Below, one piece after another: positions 22,690-35,223 of a stretch of DNA of 64,000 nt. Made by a program: the position numbers and the translations under genes. The stretch's first letter is position 1, and every line of letters begins with the position of its first letter. A model generated the notes under the pieces. The model searched no databases, was not told where the DNA came from, and saw nothing but the letters and a program-made list of their open reading frames with translations. Origin of the DNA: Sycobia sp. Sy_11 (lineage: Eukaryota; Arthropoda; Insecta; Hymenoptera; Epichrysomallidae); NCBI GenBank assembly GCA_018907035.1, contig JACCIC010000029.1, positions 3,722,501 through 3,786,500 of the forward strand, written 5' to 3'.

Positions 22690-24590
22690 AATATTAACAT
22701 ATAGAGTTAAATAGTTTTTGTTATTTAGAAAACTATTAAGAATTTCATGAGTATTACAGCTATTTTTGTTTCATCTATATCATTATCAACCATTTCTATT
22801 TATAGTCCATTAAAATATTTACGCTTGTCATTAGTCTATAATCATAAGCAGTGTTTGGAAGTTGTTTCGGCACTGCTTAATTCCTGTACTTCTCCAATTT
22901 CTTCTTCCCTTTTTCTTGTAATTACATGAGTGGTTGTTATTTTCCGTTGATGTAAGTTTCCTTCCTTACGTACCAACCGTGGTATATTAGGCAACAATAT
23001 CAATTAACTTTTTTATTTTGGATTTATATATTGAAAATAGGTCGTAATCATACATTAGAAAGGTTTACATCAAAATGACTTTGAAAATGACCATTGCTAA
23101 ATAAACAATTTGAAAATATTTTAATATCACTATTATAAATATTTATTTTATAAACGCTCACAAAAATCATACAAATTTGTTCATTAGTACATTTTCCCAT
23201 GGTAACCAAATAATCTTCTACACTGAAAGCACGGATTGATATTTATCACATTCATAAACTTATTTCTATGCTATCCCCCAAAAAATTTATCATTGTCTTC
23301 TATAACATTTTTATATATCTCAGCTGAGATTTCGATTACTCTACTGTATGTTTTATTTTTATCATTTTTGTAGGAATGTACAATATTACATTTATATTTA
23401 CAGTCTATACAATTATTCATAATTGTATCCTTCCATATATGTTTTATTTTTAGATCAAAAGGCATGTCTATTTCTACAAAATTTACTGCGGGTTTTTTTA
23501 AACTTTTCTATATTTCCTTCAAAGCAATAAGATTCTTTTTAATAAATTTTTCGTTCGACATAAACTTTCATTATTCATACATGGAATTATAGCTTCCTTT
23601 TCATTTTTCATATGAACATCTCTTGTTTGAATACTTTTTCAGTTATTCAGTCATATAATACTTTTTTGTAATCCATTTTTTTATATGCTTATCATTTTTA
23701 AGAACGCCTGGAAAAGAGTTTTTAATTATGTCATTTATTATTTTCTTATTAGCAATTGGTTCTTGTAAAATATTACATTGTTTCATTGTTAAATAGTTTT
23801 AACACTGTCCTTTTATTTTTTGATTCTTCATACAGCTGTATTAATAAGTCAGTCTCTTTAGTATTCTCTTCTATTAGTGTATCATTATGATCTCTTCTTT
23901 CATTATCTATTCATTCCAATATTTCTTTTATCAGTCACTCTTTTCTTTATAGTTTTATTCGGGCTATGATAGGTCTTCCATCGTGGTTTAATTCCACGTG
24001 GTTATTATTGGAGGTCATGCTTAGCTCACCTACATGCTTTGCAAATATTCTGAAGATTTTACAAATAGATTTTATATTATGAAAATTATGAAAATCACTA
24101 GAATAGAATATTGTTTTACCTTATTAGTTAATTGTTATACTTTATAATTGTTTTACACATATTATAAAGGCATATTTCTCCTTTTTAAGATACTCTAAAA
24201 ATTTCTCTTTCAACTTATACGGGGGTTTTGCTTTCCTGAAGCCATTAAATATATAGTTAATAGAACATAATTATTATGTCACGATGATTATATTAAGCTT
24301 TTAATATTATGAATATGATTTCTCAACTGCAGGTAATGCTATGATTTCGATTTGTGACAATAACTGGGACTTTAATGGATGATACAAGGACTCTTAAATA
24401 GTCACTTAAATAAATAGTTGTTTCCTTAATTATTAAAAAAGTTATCATCCATTAAATTGATATGTTATTTAATACAACCTCTCATCGCAGAATTTTTTTA
24501 AAGGGAATGTCTTGTTGGAGAAAAAATGTATATACGGCTGCATCGATCTGGGCAAGTCGATCTTCTCCACCGATCTTGTGTAACAATTCA
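19471..24590. other. AT-rich intergenic stretch with possible transposon debris
   Basis: 19740-19790 (CCTGGTCGTCCTTACTGATGATG near 19772) may be the 3' tail of the Penelope-like remnant. 20000-23250 shows no gene. On the minus strand between about 23990 and 23270, short frames (for example CIDCKYKC and LIQLYEESKNKR) suggest a degenerate coding sequence that I could not assign. A (CT)n tract sits at 22655-22686. Confidence 0.4.
22655..22686. repeat. (CT)n microsatellite
   Basis: About 16 CT units, preceded by imperfect CTAT/CTCT units from 22640. Confidence 0.95.
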
Positions 24591-25481
24591 ATTATCTGAG
24601 AATCGTTTAAATATTATAAGAAGCGAAGAACATAATTATGTCTCTATGAGCATCCTTTCATAATAGTAAACTATAATTAATTTTTCTTTTTAAATTATTC
24701 TTTTATGTAATACAACTGACTTTTATTATATTTTGCAAGTCAGTGAGTGGAAGAGAGTTGACGTTTTTCTAATTTTAGAAATAATTTTGATTAAATTTAA
24801 AATTAGAATGCAATATTATATTGAATCATACATGACGAATCCGAAACTGAAACAGACTTATTCCTTTGACACACAAGTACGTGTACAAACGCTAATGAAT
24901 TTAGCAAAAAAGCTTAATTATAAATCACCAATAGCCTTATATCATGATAAAGATACATCTGTAAAAACAGATGTACAATATGTACAATACTTTTTATTTG
25001 ATCGATATATACTGATATATATATACTAAAACTATTTTAGAACATAATCTTTCTTCAGTCCTCCAGTTTATTGAATACCAGCTAGTTTCTCCGCTAACAT
25101 TTTTAAGGTTTGTATTCTCAGCCATTTTTGCTTTATCAAACAGCAGCATAAGTATAAACTAATACTGGTCAATTGTATCAACCATATTTTATATTATAAT
25201 TTTTTTTCTAATAAACAGAAATAAATTAGAAAAAATTAAAAATGAAAAAAATTATATGTACGATGGTTATAACTTTTTAGCTGCACACTTACTAAGGGAT
25301 GGCAATAAAAAAATAATGGAAATAAAGAAATAAGTGCAGGAATAATAAACTTAGGCTTTGTATTCTCGAGACGTACTATACTTTTATTAAAGATTCAATA
25401 AGCTTGGATCAAATGAGGAGGTTTTAAAAAAGCATAAAAGCGTGTTGAGAGTCTATCGCTTCTATATAACAGAAAATATAT

Positions 25482-25489
25482 TATAAATA
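25482..25489 (+). promoter_or_regulatory. probable TATA box of peptide gene copy 3
   Basis: TATAAATA followed by ATGGTCACTAATAAAAG, the counterpart of the motifs at 1389 and 33406 but less well kept. With a 2.4-kb gap to the start codon it may no longer be the working promoter. Confidence 0.35.
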
Positions 25490-26829
25490 ATGGTCACTAA
25501 TAAAAGTGTAGAAGGAAAAAAAATTCTGACTTTACGAGACTCAACATTACCATGAACGAAAAAATTACTAGTGCAGTCAAATGTAAAAGTTGAAACTATT
25601 CACATCCACAAATGATCTCAAATTTTAATGCAATTTAGAAGTCGATTCACAAATACTCGGATTTCGTGCTTTTTTTCAAATTGATTCATAACAATGCTAT
25701 AAAATGACGATGTAAGTTTATTCTTTGGTCATTTTACCTTTTAGATAAGAACTCCTAATATACTACTCCTTTGAGACCAAAAATTACAATAAAAAAGAGA
25801 TTATTTGTCGATGTTAATAGTTTAAACTAACGTATTACAGCCATCAATGTGTCACTATTAGTTTAAACTTCAATAATTCATTGGTTTTAACCGAAATCTT
25901 TCTACTTTTGAATTTCATAGTGCATATCAAAAGACTTGTACGTAGCAAATTAGTATCTAAATTTCAATATGGCATTGTAACGTCTACCCCATATATTTCA
26001 CAAAGTTTAACATGTTTTTGAGCATTTTTTTTATCATAATTTGTCTATCAAAAGTGCAGATCATATGAATGAAATTCAAATGCACATTCATTATGAAAAA
26101 ATAAGACCTATCTCTTTGGCCAGAACTCTGTCTATATGTCTTCGAATTTTTTGGATGCGCCGAATTCACATATGACCGAAGAATAAATCATGCCAGAATT
26201 TTAAGATATCCTAACTTACAAGTTATATATATATATATAAAGTATAAACGCACACTAGTAGTGAATATGTTAAAGAACTTGCAGTATAAATTAATCTAAA
26301 GATAATAAGCTACCGAGCACAGCTTTACCTAAAATTGATAATATAGCGTTCTATTCCCTTATGGACTACAGCGTACAAACATCACATTTATCCAATGAAA
26401 GTTCACACATCTCAATGTCACAAACATGATTCACATATTGTTCAAACCCATGTACCACAAATCTAGACAAAGAAAGTATAGAAATTTCAAACCTACAACT
26501 TTCAACTTTAAAACCCTAACGTTCAACACACATCAAACCCAGACACCCAAACCTCACGCACTTCACACAATAAGCGTATAATTGTACATTTATAGGTTCT
26601 AAGATCACAAATCTGGAAATTAAAAACTTAATTTAATTTAAATCCTTGACTTTTATAACCTTAAAATGGTACAATAATAATGTATGCAATAAGTGTATAT
26701 ACCAAAAAAAAATTTATTGACCTATTAATGAGAGCTAGTTTTGATAATAAATGTCCTACCGCGAAATAAGAACAATAATAGACGCACGAAAATCTTTGAC
26801 GTTAGCAAAGATCAATTAAAATAAAAAAA

Positions 26830-26838
<9 letters not shown>

Positions 26839-26880
<42 letters not shown>
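26839..26880. repeat. (TA)n microsatellite
   Basis: About 21 TA units after a short TG run, directly before the 5S-like fragment. Confidence 0.95.
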
Positions 26881-26882
<2 letters not shown>

Positions 26883-26894
26883 CAACTGACTTCT

Positions 26895-26980
26895 TGATGA
26901 AGTGGCAACATCGCACCTCGAGCAAATAACCCGTCTAGGCAGTACTCGGCACGACCAGTACTTGGATGGGTAACCGCGCG
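26895..26980 (+). repeat. 5S rRNA-related fragment (SINE3-like or 5S pseudogene)
   Basis: GAAGTGGCAACATCG (26899-26913) resembles the box A region of animal 5S rRNA, and CCAGTACTTGGATGGGTAAC (about 26955-26974) matches its box C almost exactly. About 40 unrelated bases separate them where the real gene has only a few. The piece is therefore not a working 5S gene. Higher GC continues to about 27170, which could be the body of a 5S-derived SINE or only flanking sequence. Confidence 0.6.
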
Positions 26981-27913
26981 GACCTTGAGCCTTTGTTAAT
27001 CGCTTAGATGTTATTTCACAATACACAATGCGAACAGCTAGAAAAACACTGGCCAATTCGGTTTCAATACACCGACCAATCCGGAGCGGCATTTTCCCAA
27101 TCGGTATTTGTTTCACTGGGTTGGGCTGTAATGATTTTCCGCTCAACATGCAGAACTGTTAGTGAAATGTGGAATGGACATTAAATTAATTAAATTAATT
27201 ACATAAAATTTGAATATTTTTACAATGATTTTATGTGCCGAACTCAATCTGAGATGATTACAAAGTGACGAACTACAAAAGTAACATTAATTGTAATAAT
27301 ATATTTTCATATAATGAAGCATATGTAAAGCGAACAAAGAAGTTGCTGCGTAGAGTGAGGAATAATTGTAGGGTGCAAGTAATTAGAAGATACTATTTGT
27401 AATCATGGGCATGTGACTAAATTTTGTTATGCAAATAGTTAAAAATAGTTTTATCATTTCTTTATTTTAATGATTTTTATGACTAAAAATAGTGTTCTAC
27501 TTTTTGAAATGCTATATAGTAATTTGACATTTTTGATACTGATTATTATTATTATCTTTTTTATTTATGCATTCGTTACTTATTATAGTTTGCAGTAGAA
27601 ACTTAAAATATATTTTTCTAACTGATTTTTCAAACAAATGTTACATCGGAGTTACAAGAGATTTCATATATTCCATTATTTTATAATGCATCTGTATGTA
27701 TCTTATTATCAAGTATTTTGTATATTTTCATCATCTAGATTTCCTTAATTTCATATTTTATCTAAATAGATAATTGACGAACTTCGTAAATAAATTAATA
27801 CATTGTTCTTCAAATGACAGATAAAAATATAATTTATTATAAACCCATTACATTAGCTAGTCTTTTGAATCGCTAATTTTTTTTTAAGGAATTGACAAGG
27901 TACTCGACTCAAA

Positions 27914-28123
27914 ATGAAGGCAACGCTATTTCTACTATTGATTGCTTTTCTTGCCATCTTTGCTGAGACTACCACAGGAGATGAATGCATACCAGTACTG
28001 TATTCTCGTCCTCACTGCAACGATGCCACGGACGTTAAAGCCTGTAAAGCAGTTTGCAAACATAAAAATTGGGGATCCAATTCTTGTAAGAATAATAAAT
28101 GCCACTGTGATAACTGCCACTAA
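27914..28123 (+). CDS. secreted 8-cysteine CS-alpha-beta (defensin/toxin-like) peptide, copy 3
   Basis: A 69-residue prepeptide. The 22-residue signal peptide (FLLLIAFLAIF core, cleavage after G22) differs little from copy 1, while the 47-residue mature part differs at many sites outside the cysteines. Cysteines at 25, 35, 44, 48, 58, 63, 65 and 68 keep the family spacing; kept motifs are Y-x-RP before C35, the N/H-WG turn before C58 and KCHC-x-NC at the end. Net charge about +2. The acceptor reads TTTTTTTTTAAG (AG at 27887-27888), 25 bases before the ATG. AATAAA lies at 28215-28220. From S57 on, coding and 3' sequence are nearly identical to copy 4, unlike the rest of the gene. Defence or venom role cannot be decided from sequence. 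Confidence 0.88.
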   Translation: MKATLFLLLIAFLAIFAETTTGDECIPVLYSRPHCNDATDVKACKAVCKHKNWGSNSCKNNKCHCDNCH

Positions 28124-28446
28124 GCTATGATATGGAAGCTTCACGATATTCTCATTCGCTAAAAATAAATCTCGTATCAATATAAGAAAATGATTCTTAA
28201 GAAACAATGTTATTAATAAACTATCCTGAAATACCAAATAAATGTGTTATTATTTGAAAATTCTAATGTTTCAGCTATAGTTTGATTTTTAGTCGGTCTG
28301 TACTAATAAACGTTCAAAATCTATAAAATTTAAAAGAGAATTAACTTGATTAATTTTATTTAATGTAACTCGGTTGGTGATTTCAATAGCAATACCATGG
28401 ACAATCAAGATTTAAGTATATTAGTATTAAAAATTAGGATTATTCA
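28081..28446 (+). repeat. near-identical tract shared with copy 4 (likely gene conversion)
   Basis: Matches 34858-35223 over 366 bases with about two or three differences (for example TTAGTCGG against TTAATCGG). It begins within codon 57 and covers the 3' UTR and flank. Sequence directly before (about 165 coding bases) and after is clearly more diverged. Confidence 0.85.
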
Positions 28447-31400
28447 TTCAGTCAGAGCAGACAATTTCAATCACAGAGTTATGAATTATATCGGGTTAAT
28501 ATCTTTACAGAGAATTCCACTAATATACACATGACTTGCCTTAAAAATTCTTTCTACTTTTTGATCGTATTACAGCCCTATTCATATTCCTAAATACTAC
28601 ATAATATTCTTTATTTCCATATTTTCTGAGACATTTTCCCTTGAATATTTTAACTATTTATGTAACATTAGAGAACGTCTCGCAAAGAGCGTGAACAACG
28701 TCAGACCAAGGTAAAACGACTGTATTAATATTTCAGCCGCATCGATCTGCATAATTTGCTAGAATTTGGATTATACGAACAAATTTACACGATGTTTTCT
28801 CGAACTTTAGTCTAGATGCTTCGCTATACTAAATATTAATAATCTAAAGTTGATCAAAGACTTGCAGAACATGTTAATCTACTTAAATATTTATTTGATA
28901 AGGTAAAAAGAATTAATAATGGACTGTAGATATTCAAAAGATTTATTAAAATATTAATTACGATACTAGTTATAAATAAGTCACGTCTTATCTATGTGTC
29001 AAGTATTATCGATGATATGGCAACCCTATAGAATCCTTATATATTTGCTCGACAGAATAATTCCACGGGCCTGTGTTGTCTTAAATTTACATGTGAAATA
29101 CGCATAGTTCACGAAGGGTAAATCATTTTTCCCTATATATGGTTACACTACCTGCAACAAGTAGGTACTTTATTACTAGGTCTTATTCAAGCCGAAAAGC
29201 ATTGCTAATATGTGCTGTAGCGTCTCTTATATAGACTTATTCACCAAGTTAAGTTTGTATAAATAGTTTATATGTGCGCCGGCCTTAGCCATCTTACTGT
29301 CCTGTGCGAAAACTTGAGCACACCCTGCGTAAGAGAGGTGGCAATTTCTTAAATTTAGTACATTGAGGGGGTTCAGTTACGGAACTTTTTCATCAACAAA
29401 GAGATATATTATGTACAGACTTTTAGTATTATAATCTTAATAAAGTAAAATTAATTTTTTTTAATTATTTATTAGCTGAAAAGTCTCGCAACATTTGGAA
29501 AAACCTATTTATAACTAAAATCAGTAGATTGAATATGAATTTCTATAGATGCTAGATGCGATTCGATATAGATTCCGGGACTCATAGAATGTCACGTAAA
29601 ATCAAGATGGTGGATGCCAGATGAATTACTGCTCGCTGAATTATTTGTAAATTCAGTCAATTCAACGTTTTATATGACACTGCATTTAAAATTCTAGCTT
29701 GTAGGATGATATTAGTCATAGTTGAATACAAGAAGAACGAAAGACATTGTCTGCACATCATAAGCGAGACCGTTTGCGCTGAGCATTATCCATAAGCAAT
29801 AACGTTCGATGAGTCAAAAATTATATTCCATTTATATGTGTGTGCGCGAGTGCGTGTATATATATATATATATATATACACTCGATCCATTTTATTTAAT
29901 CTAGGCCAATGAGATTTCAAACATTTAAAGTTTACTTCTGTCTAAATTTTTTAAAACATGTTTAATACTAATTATTGATTCATATAAATATCATAAATAT
30001 CTACGTCTCAAATGCCAAGTTTTACACTATTGTAAAAGAATCTCTTTGCGAGGTACGTTATTTAAAGCGAATACAAAAACTATCGACTGTTCATTAACGT
30101 GATTTCATTAAAGTGATTTCCATAACTGTTTTCAATAACTGAAAAACATGCTTCTATAAAAACTGCCAAACAATATAGAATATACTATGTATATGCATTG
30201 AGTAATGTTCCAGATGCATTGTATCGCGTTCCGCAACAGAAAATACAAGGATTCTTAAAATCCGTATTTCTATAAAAAATATAAAGTAATGAAAAGCTTT
30301 AAAAGAGTTGACCCAGGAGAAGTCTAATTGTCCGGCGCACTTGCTAAACCAGGCTTCCGTGGAAGTTGACTGCATAGTTACCCGATTTCTAGGCTCCAGT
30401 CCGGAGGAGCAGAAAACCTTTTTGGCCGACCCGTGCTGCCGTGCAAGTAGATTCCCGAACTTGCCAAATTGATCAGCTACGTTGAAAGTCCATGAGGAAG
30501 CTTCCGAAGGCCTTCAGAGATCCTTTTAGTTGACAACCCTTAGCGATAAATGGTTTCATTTTTCGGAATGATAAGGTGTGTGAAGGTAATAATAATAGGA
30601 ACACGAGTCGTGAAATAAAATTAAACTTTGATATAATAAATGAAGTGTCGTATGTATGCGTAGGTCTTGCAATGTGCGCGAGTCCTTTTGAGTGTTCACG
30701 ATGTTTCTCGTTTCGTGTCCCAAAAAAATCTATCCCCCCAACGCTAACGGCTTACCGCGGTTGACGGCGTTTCTCCCCTCTCCTGTGCGTCGGAAAGATA
30801 AAACCCGCTCTCTGAGTATATACACTCGTCCGTCCTGTAAATTAAGAAAATATCATTTTTCCTGGCGAATGGACCTGAACAACCGCAACAGTATCCCCTG
30901 CCAATGATGAAATTTCGAACTGTACGGTAATGAAATATTGTAAAGTAGAGGTGAATATTAAGAAAAAAAAGAAAAGAAAAGATTGAGCTTGAAATGGGGG
31001 AAGTAAAAAACTTGTTCGTGATAAAGCTCTTGCTATAGGCCAGTACGAGGTTTATATAAGTACATATAGTTAACTGTGCTGTAACGGGAAAACCCAAGAT
31101 TTTCCTACAAAATAGTGCTTATACGGCTTCACAACTGGTGACCGTATACTTTCTATGGGAAAATCATGAGGTTTTCGAAAGATGTTACAGGTTATGCTTC
31201 CTAAAAGCAATTATCCATGCTGTGACGGAAAATTCGAAAATTTCCTATAAGAAAAGGCTTGTCTACAGATTGATGTTGTAGTAAGTCGTATGGTAGCTTT
31301 GAAAAAATCTCGAAAATTTTGACAGAATTGATGACGTGTTCTGCGAGCCATCTCGGGTTCTCCGACCGCCTAGCTACACAAGAGTTTCGGGCTCTGATCG

Positions 31401-32480
31401 TCGGCTGAGACTTATCGCTCTGAAATTGGAACCTCCTAAAACGCTATAAAACACCGCTGTGTAAACGCACATGGATTCAGTGATCGCTCGCCTTTACTAA
31501 GCATAACACTGTCTGTATTTCTCTCTGTAGAATTATTGGATGAACTAATTCTTATAACTATTTTTACATTTTAAAAAAATAGTAACCAATTAATGTCCTT
31601 TACCAACATTCCCAGTATAATAGGAATACTGTAACACTTATTATTTCAGGTATATTACAAAAGTATTTCTAGCTCGTAATGATTTTCCTAAAGGAATAAA
31701 ACAATACGTACTAGTATTTTAAAAAATATATGATAAAAATATTTGTTCAAATATTTCATATTGTGAGATGTTTTTATATTTTATTATTTCCATATCATAA
31801 ATATGTGTATAATGATATTGTCATGGATACCCAGGACTTCTAAAAACCTAGAGCCCTAGATAAACAGGTCCTAGCTAGAGATAAAGCTAGAAAGATAAGT
31901 ACACAGAGTTTCTAGTCTGTTATCGAAGTTCTATCGGTGCTGAGTAAGTCAACACGTTAATGATAGTTCCATCTGTATTTCGTATTAGCTAATCTGATAA
32001 CCACTTACCGTTTCTCCTATATAATACGCAATATGACGGCTACATGAATTTCAGAGTGCGCCGTAGACTATAATAAACAGCATTTCCAAGCATTAACGGT
32101 ACTAGTATTTTTTCATATTCATTAATATTTTTCATATAATTACACACAATGAATAATTCTGACAAAAATTCTATAAATAATACTGAAATATTTTCTGTCT
32201 AATAATAAATATATCTTAAGTTTTTATCGTGAATTACATTGACGATAGAACTGATTGAATTGCTAGAAATGAAAAACTAGTAGTGTAACTTCTCAAGTAT
32301 CACAAGTATGTTAAGATAATTGTATTAGAGCAAGAAAAAAAATAGTAAAGAAAAAACCCTTCGCCAATAAAAATTATATTTCTCTTGTCGCATACTTTTT
32401 GAAAGGAAAGGTCTTAAAATGAATCCAAGTTATACATTTTGTGAAACAATTCAAGTATATAAATCATGTCATTATTCTTA
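28447..32480. other. intergenic stretch between modules 3 and 4
   Basis: No supported gene. It holds a TG/TA microsatellite at 29838-29878 and patches of higher GC at 29280-29340, 30340-30540 and 30660-30900. 31819-32100 has a TATA-like box and AATAAA near its end, reminiscent of a retroviral-type LTR, but no matching target duplication or second copy was found. Confidence 0.4.
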
Positions 32481-34664
32481 ATTTATATTTAAGAGATACG
32501 ATTGCAAACTACGAACATAGTTGTGCCTGTGTGAGAATCCTTTTATAATTATAACTTATAGTCAAGTTTTCTTTTGAATTTATTCCTTGCACTAGTGGTA
32601 CTCATATATATCATAAGTCATTTAATGGGAAAAAACTGATTTTTTTTATAAGTTTTAGAAACATGTTTGATCAAATGTAAATATAGAATCAAATATCATA
32701 CATAATCATAAATGACAAAGCATAAACGGAGTTTGCTTAGAAATATCTAGAAAAGCATATAAAAAACCTTCATTATTATACTCAATACATTCTTAAACAC
32801 ATCGAATCTATTCATGAATCCGATCTTTCACCTGACTGCTATTAAATATTATCCTATTTCTTCACACATTTTTTCATTTAGCATTCAAGAATCAGGAGCA
32901 TATCTAATACATTTTTACGAATTTACATTGCAAGTCAAGAATTTACATTACAAGATTTCGACATGTTAAATTCACTGTTTCTCCTTTTTATACTGAATGT
33001 CCAGTAAAAATGTTATTAATTTCTACGCTCCAATAAATCTCATAAGTTGCAATTCATAAATATCAAATATACTGTGTATTATCTATTTTTTTATTATAAA
33101 TAGAAATAGGTCATGTAAAATGTAAAAAGGTAAATATAACCGGTAACTATTTAAAAATAAGACGATCTAAAGCAAAAGAATTGGATATCTTCTGTCTCCT
33201 CTGTTCTGCAACAACAATAAAAAAAGGGGAATAAAAGAAATGACCATGGGAATAATAAACTTAGGCTTTTATTTCGTGAAATTTACTATTTACAATTTGT
33301 TATGTCTATATTATCAAAACTGGCATCAAAAGAGAATTCTTTACCAAAGTATAATACGTTTCAAAAATAAGAAGCTTTACTTCCATATTGTGTGTTCATA
33401 TCGCATATAAATAAAAGTCGCCAATAACAGCAAAGAAAGATAAAAATCATTCTGATATGCAAAAATAAGCAATGTATAAATCTGCCTTTCGTACTATCTC
33501 ACTTAATTTCTAAAATTCGTGAAATCTTTCCAGGAAGACTGCCTTTAATTTTTTATATTCACAACGTTTGAAAGTTTACTCACAATCAGTATGGATCTCC
33601 AGAATAATTTCTTTTAAACTGCTTCAAATTTTTCATTCAGGATTTTTATCAGGTTTGCATCTTGTATTATAAGAATACATTTTGAATTCTTAGCATTCAG
33701 TAATTTGAAATTCATTTATTCTCTATGCTGGGCTTAATATTATATAAACACCGAGTATTTAACATATAAATTATTCTCTGTTTGCTTTATTACCACTATA
33801 TATTTAGATTAAGCATTTTAATTTTTTAACTACTCAACTATGATTGTAAGAGATTATTATACAAATAACTCAGCTATATTAATTTAGCTAATCATTGTTC
33901 TCAATTATTTTTCAACTCTCACTGAATAAATCAAAAAATACTAAATACTTTGATATTTTCAGAATCATTTCATTTCCCAATTAAAATTTCAATTGTATTA
34001 GAAAGTGACGAAATATTGTCGCTACGGTTTGTAGTAATGGAAAAGTGGCTAAATTTGAACTGGGGTAAAGTTTGCCGAATGGACTTTTGTCATAGTGTAA
34101 TTTTGCCAAAAATAATTACTTCTTGAATAACTTTAAAATTACATGAAACTACGTTTACAGTAATGTACTTAATTCGTTAATAACACTGTGTACCAATACT
34201 TTTTAATCTAATGATTTGTATCATTTTTAAGATATTTATTTTTCTACTTTTATAACGTTGTGCTATAATTATATATTCCTTTGATCCAATTGATTCTTTC
34301 TTACATTACATAAATTTTAAACCTGTTCTCATTAACGGGCTTTAATCGATAAACCGGTTTGTCCAATATATATTTCATAACAGTGAAGACAAGACATGTT
34401 GTAAACTTTTTTATAGCATATCTATATTTTGTTTATTATTAACTAATATATATTTGAAATCATATCCTATTTCATGAATAAATATCTTTCATATTTATTT
34501 ATATTTTGGTAACTAATAGTTGTTCTAAATAGATAATTGATGGAATGATGGAATAAATTTATACTTCATTATTCAAAATAACCGTTAATCTTACATATCT
34601 CTTGATCATTACTAATTTATATTGTGAGTGCATCGATTTTTAAATCATTAATTTTAATTTTTAG
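32481..34664. other. upstream region of module 4
   Basis: 32510-32770 matches the start of modules 2 and 3. 33240-33690 matches 1215-1700 of module 1, including TATA box and CAGGTTTGCATCTTG. At 34061-34110 (GGGGTAAAGTTTGCCGAAT and GGACTTTTGTCATAG) lies one end of the repeat family also seen at 41998-42418. Confidence 0.55.
33406..33413 (+). promoter_or_regulatory. probable TATA box of peptide gene copy 4
   Basis: TATAAATA followed by AAAGTCGCCAATAAC, nearly the same as at 1389 in module 1, 1285 bases before the start codon. Confidence 0.5.
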
Positions 34665-34690
34665 GGAGTTCATAAAATACTCAACTTAAA

Positions 34691-34900
34691 ATGAAGGCAC
34701 CAATTTTTCTGCTTCTCGTTGCTTTCCTAGCAATTTTTATAGATACTACAATGGGCGTTGATTGCCAACCAATAATGTATACACGCCCTAACTGCAGAGA
34801 TGCCCTGGACATTAAAATCTGTAAATCAGTTTGCGAATTGAAAAACTGGGGACGCAGTTCTTGTAAGAATAATAAATGCCACTGTGATAACTGCCACTAA
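34691..34900 (+). CDS. secreted 8-cysteine CS-alpha-beta (defensin/toxin-like) peptide, copy 4
   Basis: A 69-residue prepeptide with a 22-residue signal peptide (FLLLVAFLAIF core, cleavage after G22) and cysteines at 25, 35, 44, 48, 58, 63, 65 and 68. The mature part carries Y-x-RP before C35, NWG before C58 and the ending KCHCDNCH, which is the same as in copy 3. Net charge about +3. An acceptor TTTTTAG (AG at 34663-34664) lies 26 bases before the ATG, and AATAAA lies at 34992-34997. The first 56 codons differ from copy 3 at many positions; the last 13 residues and the 3' UTR are nearly identical. Secreted, with four predicted disulfides. Function open between antimicrobial defensin, venom channel toxin and another secreted role. 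Confidence 0.88.
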   Translation: MKAPIFLLLVAFLAIFIDTTMGVDCQPIMYTRPNCRDALDIKICKSVCELKNWGRSSCKNNKCHCDNCH

Positions 34901-35223
34901 GCTATGATATGGAAGCTTCACGATATTCTCATTCGCTAAAAATAAATCTCGTATCAATATAAGAAAATGATTCTTAAGAAACAATGTTATTAATAAACTA
35001 TCCTGAAATACCAAATAAATGTGTTATTATTTGAAAATTCTAATGTTTCAGCTATAGTTTGATTTTTAATCGGTCTGTACTAATAAACGTTCAAAATCTA
35101 TAAAATTTAAAAGAGAATTAACTTGATTAATTTTATTTAATGTAACTCGGTTGGTGATTTCAATAGCAATACCATGGACAATCAAGATTTAAGTATATTA
35201 GTATTAAATATTAGGATTATTCA
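34858..35223 (+). repeat. near-identical tract shared with copy 3 (likely gene conversion)
   Basis: Partner of 28081-28446, at a constant offset of 6777 bases. After its end similarity drops but continues to about 35340, as expected for an old duplication overwritten in part. Confidence 0.85.

Larger units (their letters stand above)
24590..27886. other. upstream region of module 3
   Basis: 24600-25060 resembles the start of modules 2 and 4, and 25340-25560 resembles the promoter zone of modules 1 and 4. The 98-codon frame at 24733-25029 lies in this repeated non-coding sequence. The distance from TATA box to start codon is 2.4 kb here against 0.6 and 1.3 kb in modules 1 and 4, so material including the 5S-like fragment at 26.9 kb was added in this copy. 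Confidence 0.5.

Noticed and set aside
27935..28237. Minus-strand frame over copy 3, matched by one at 34826-35014
   Set aside because: The shared amino acid sequence only mirrors the near-identical DNA tract of the two copies; it is antisense to the real genes.
31819..32100. LTR-like stretch starting TGTCATGG with a TATA-like box and AATAAA
   Set aside because: No matching end, target duplication or second copy could be seen.
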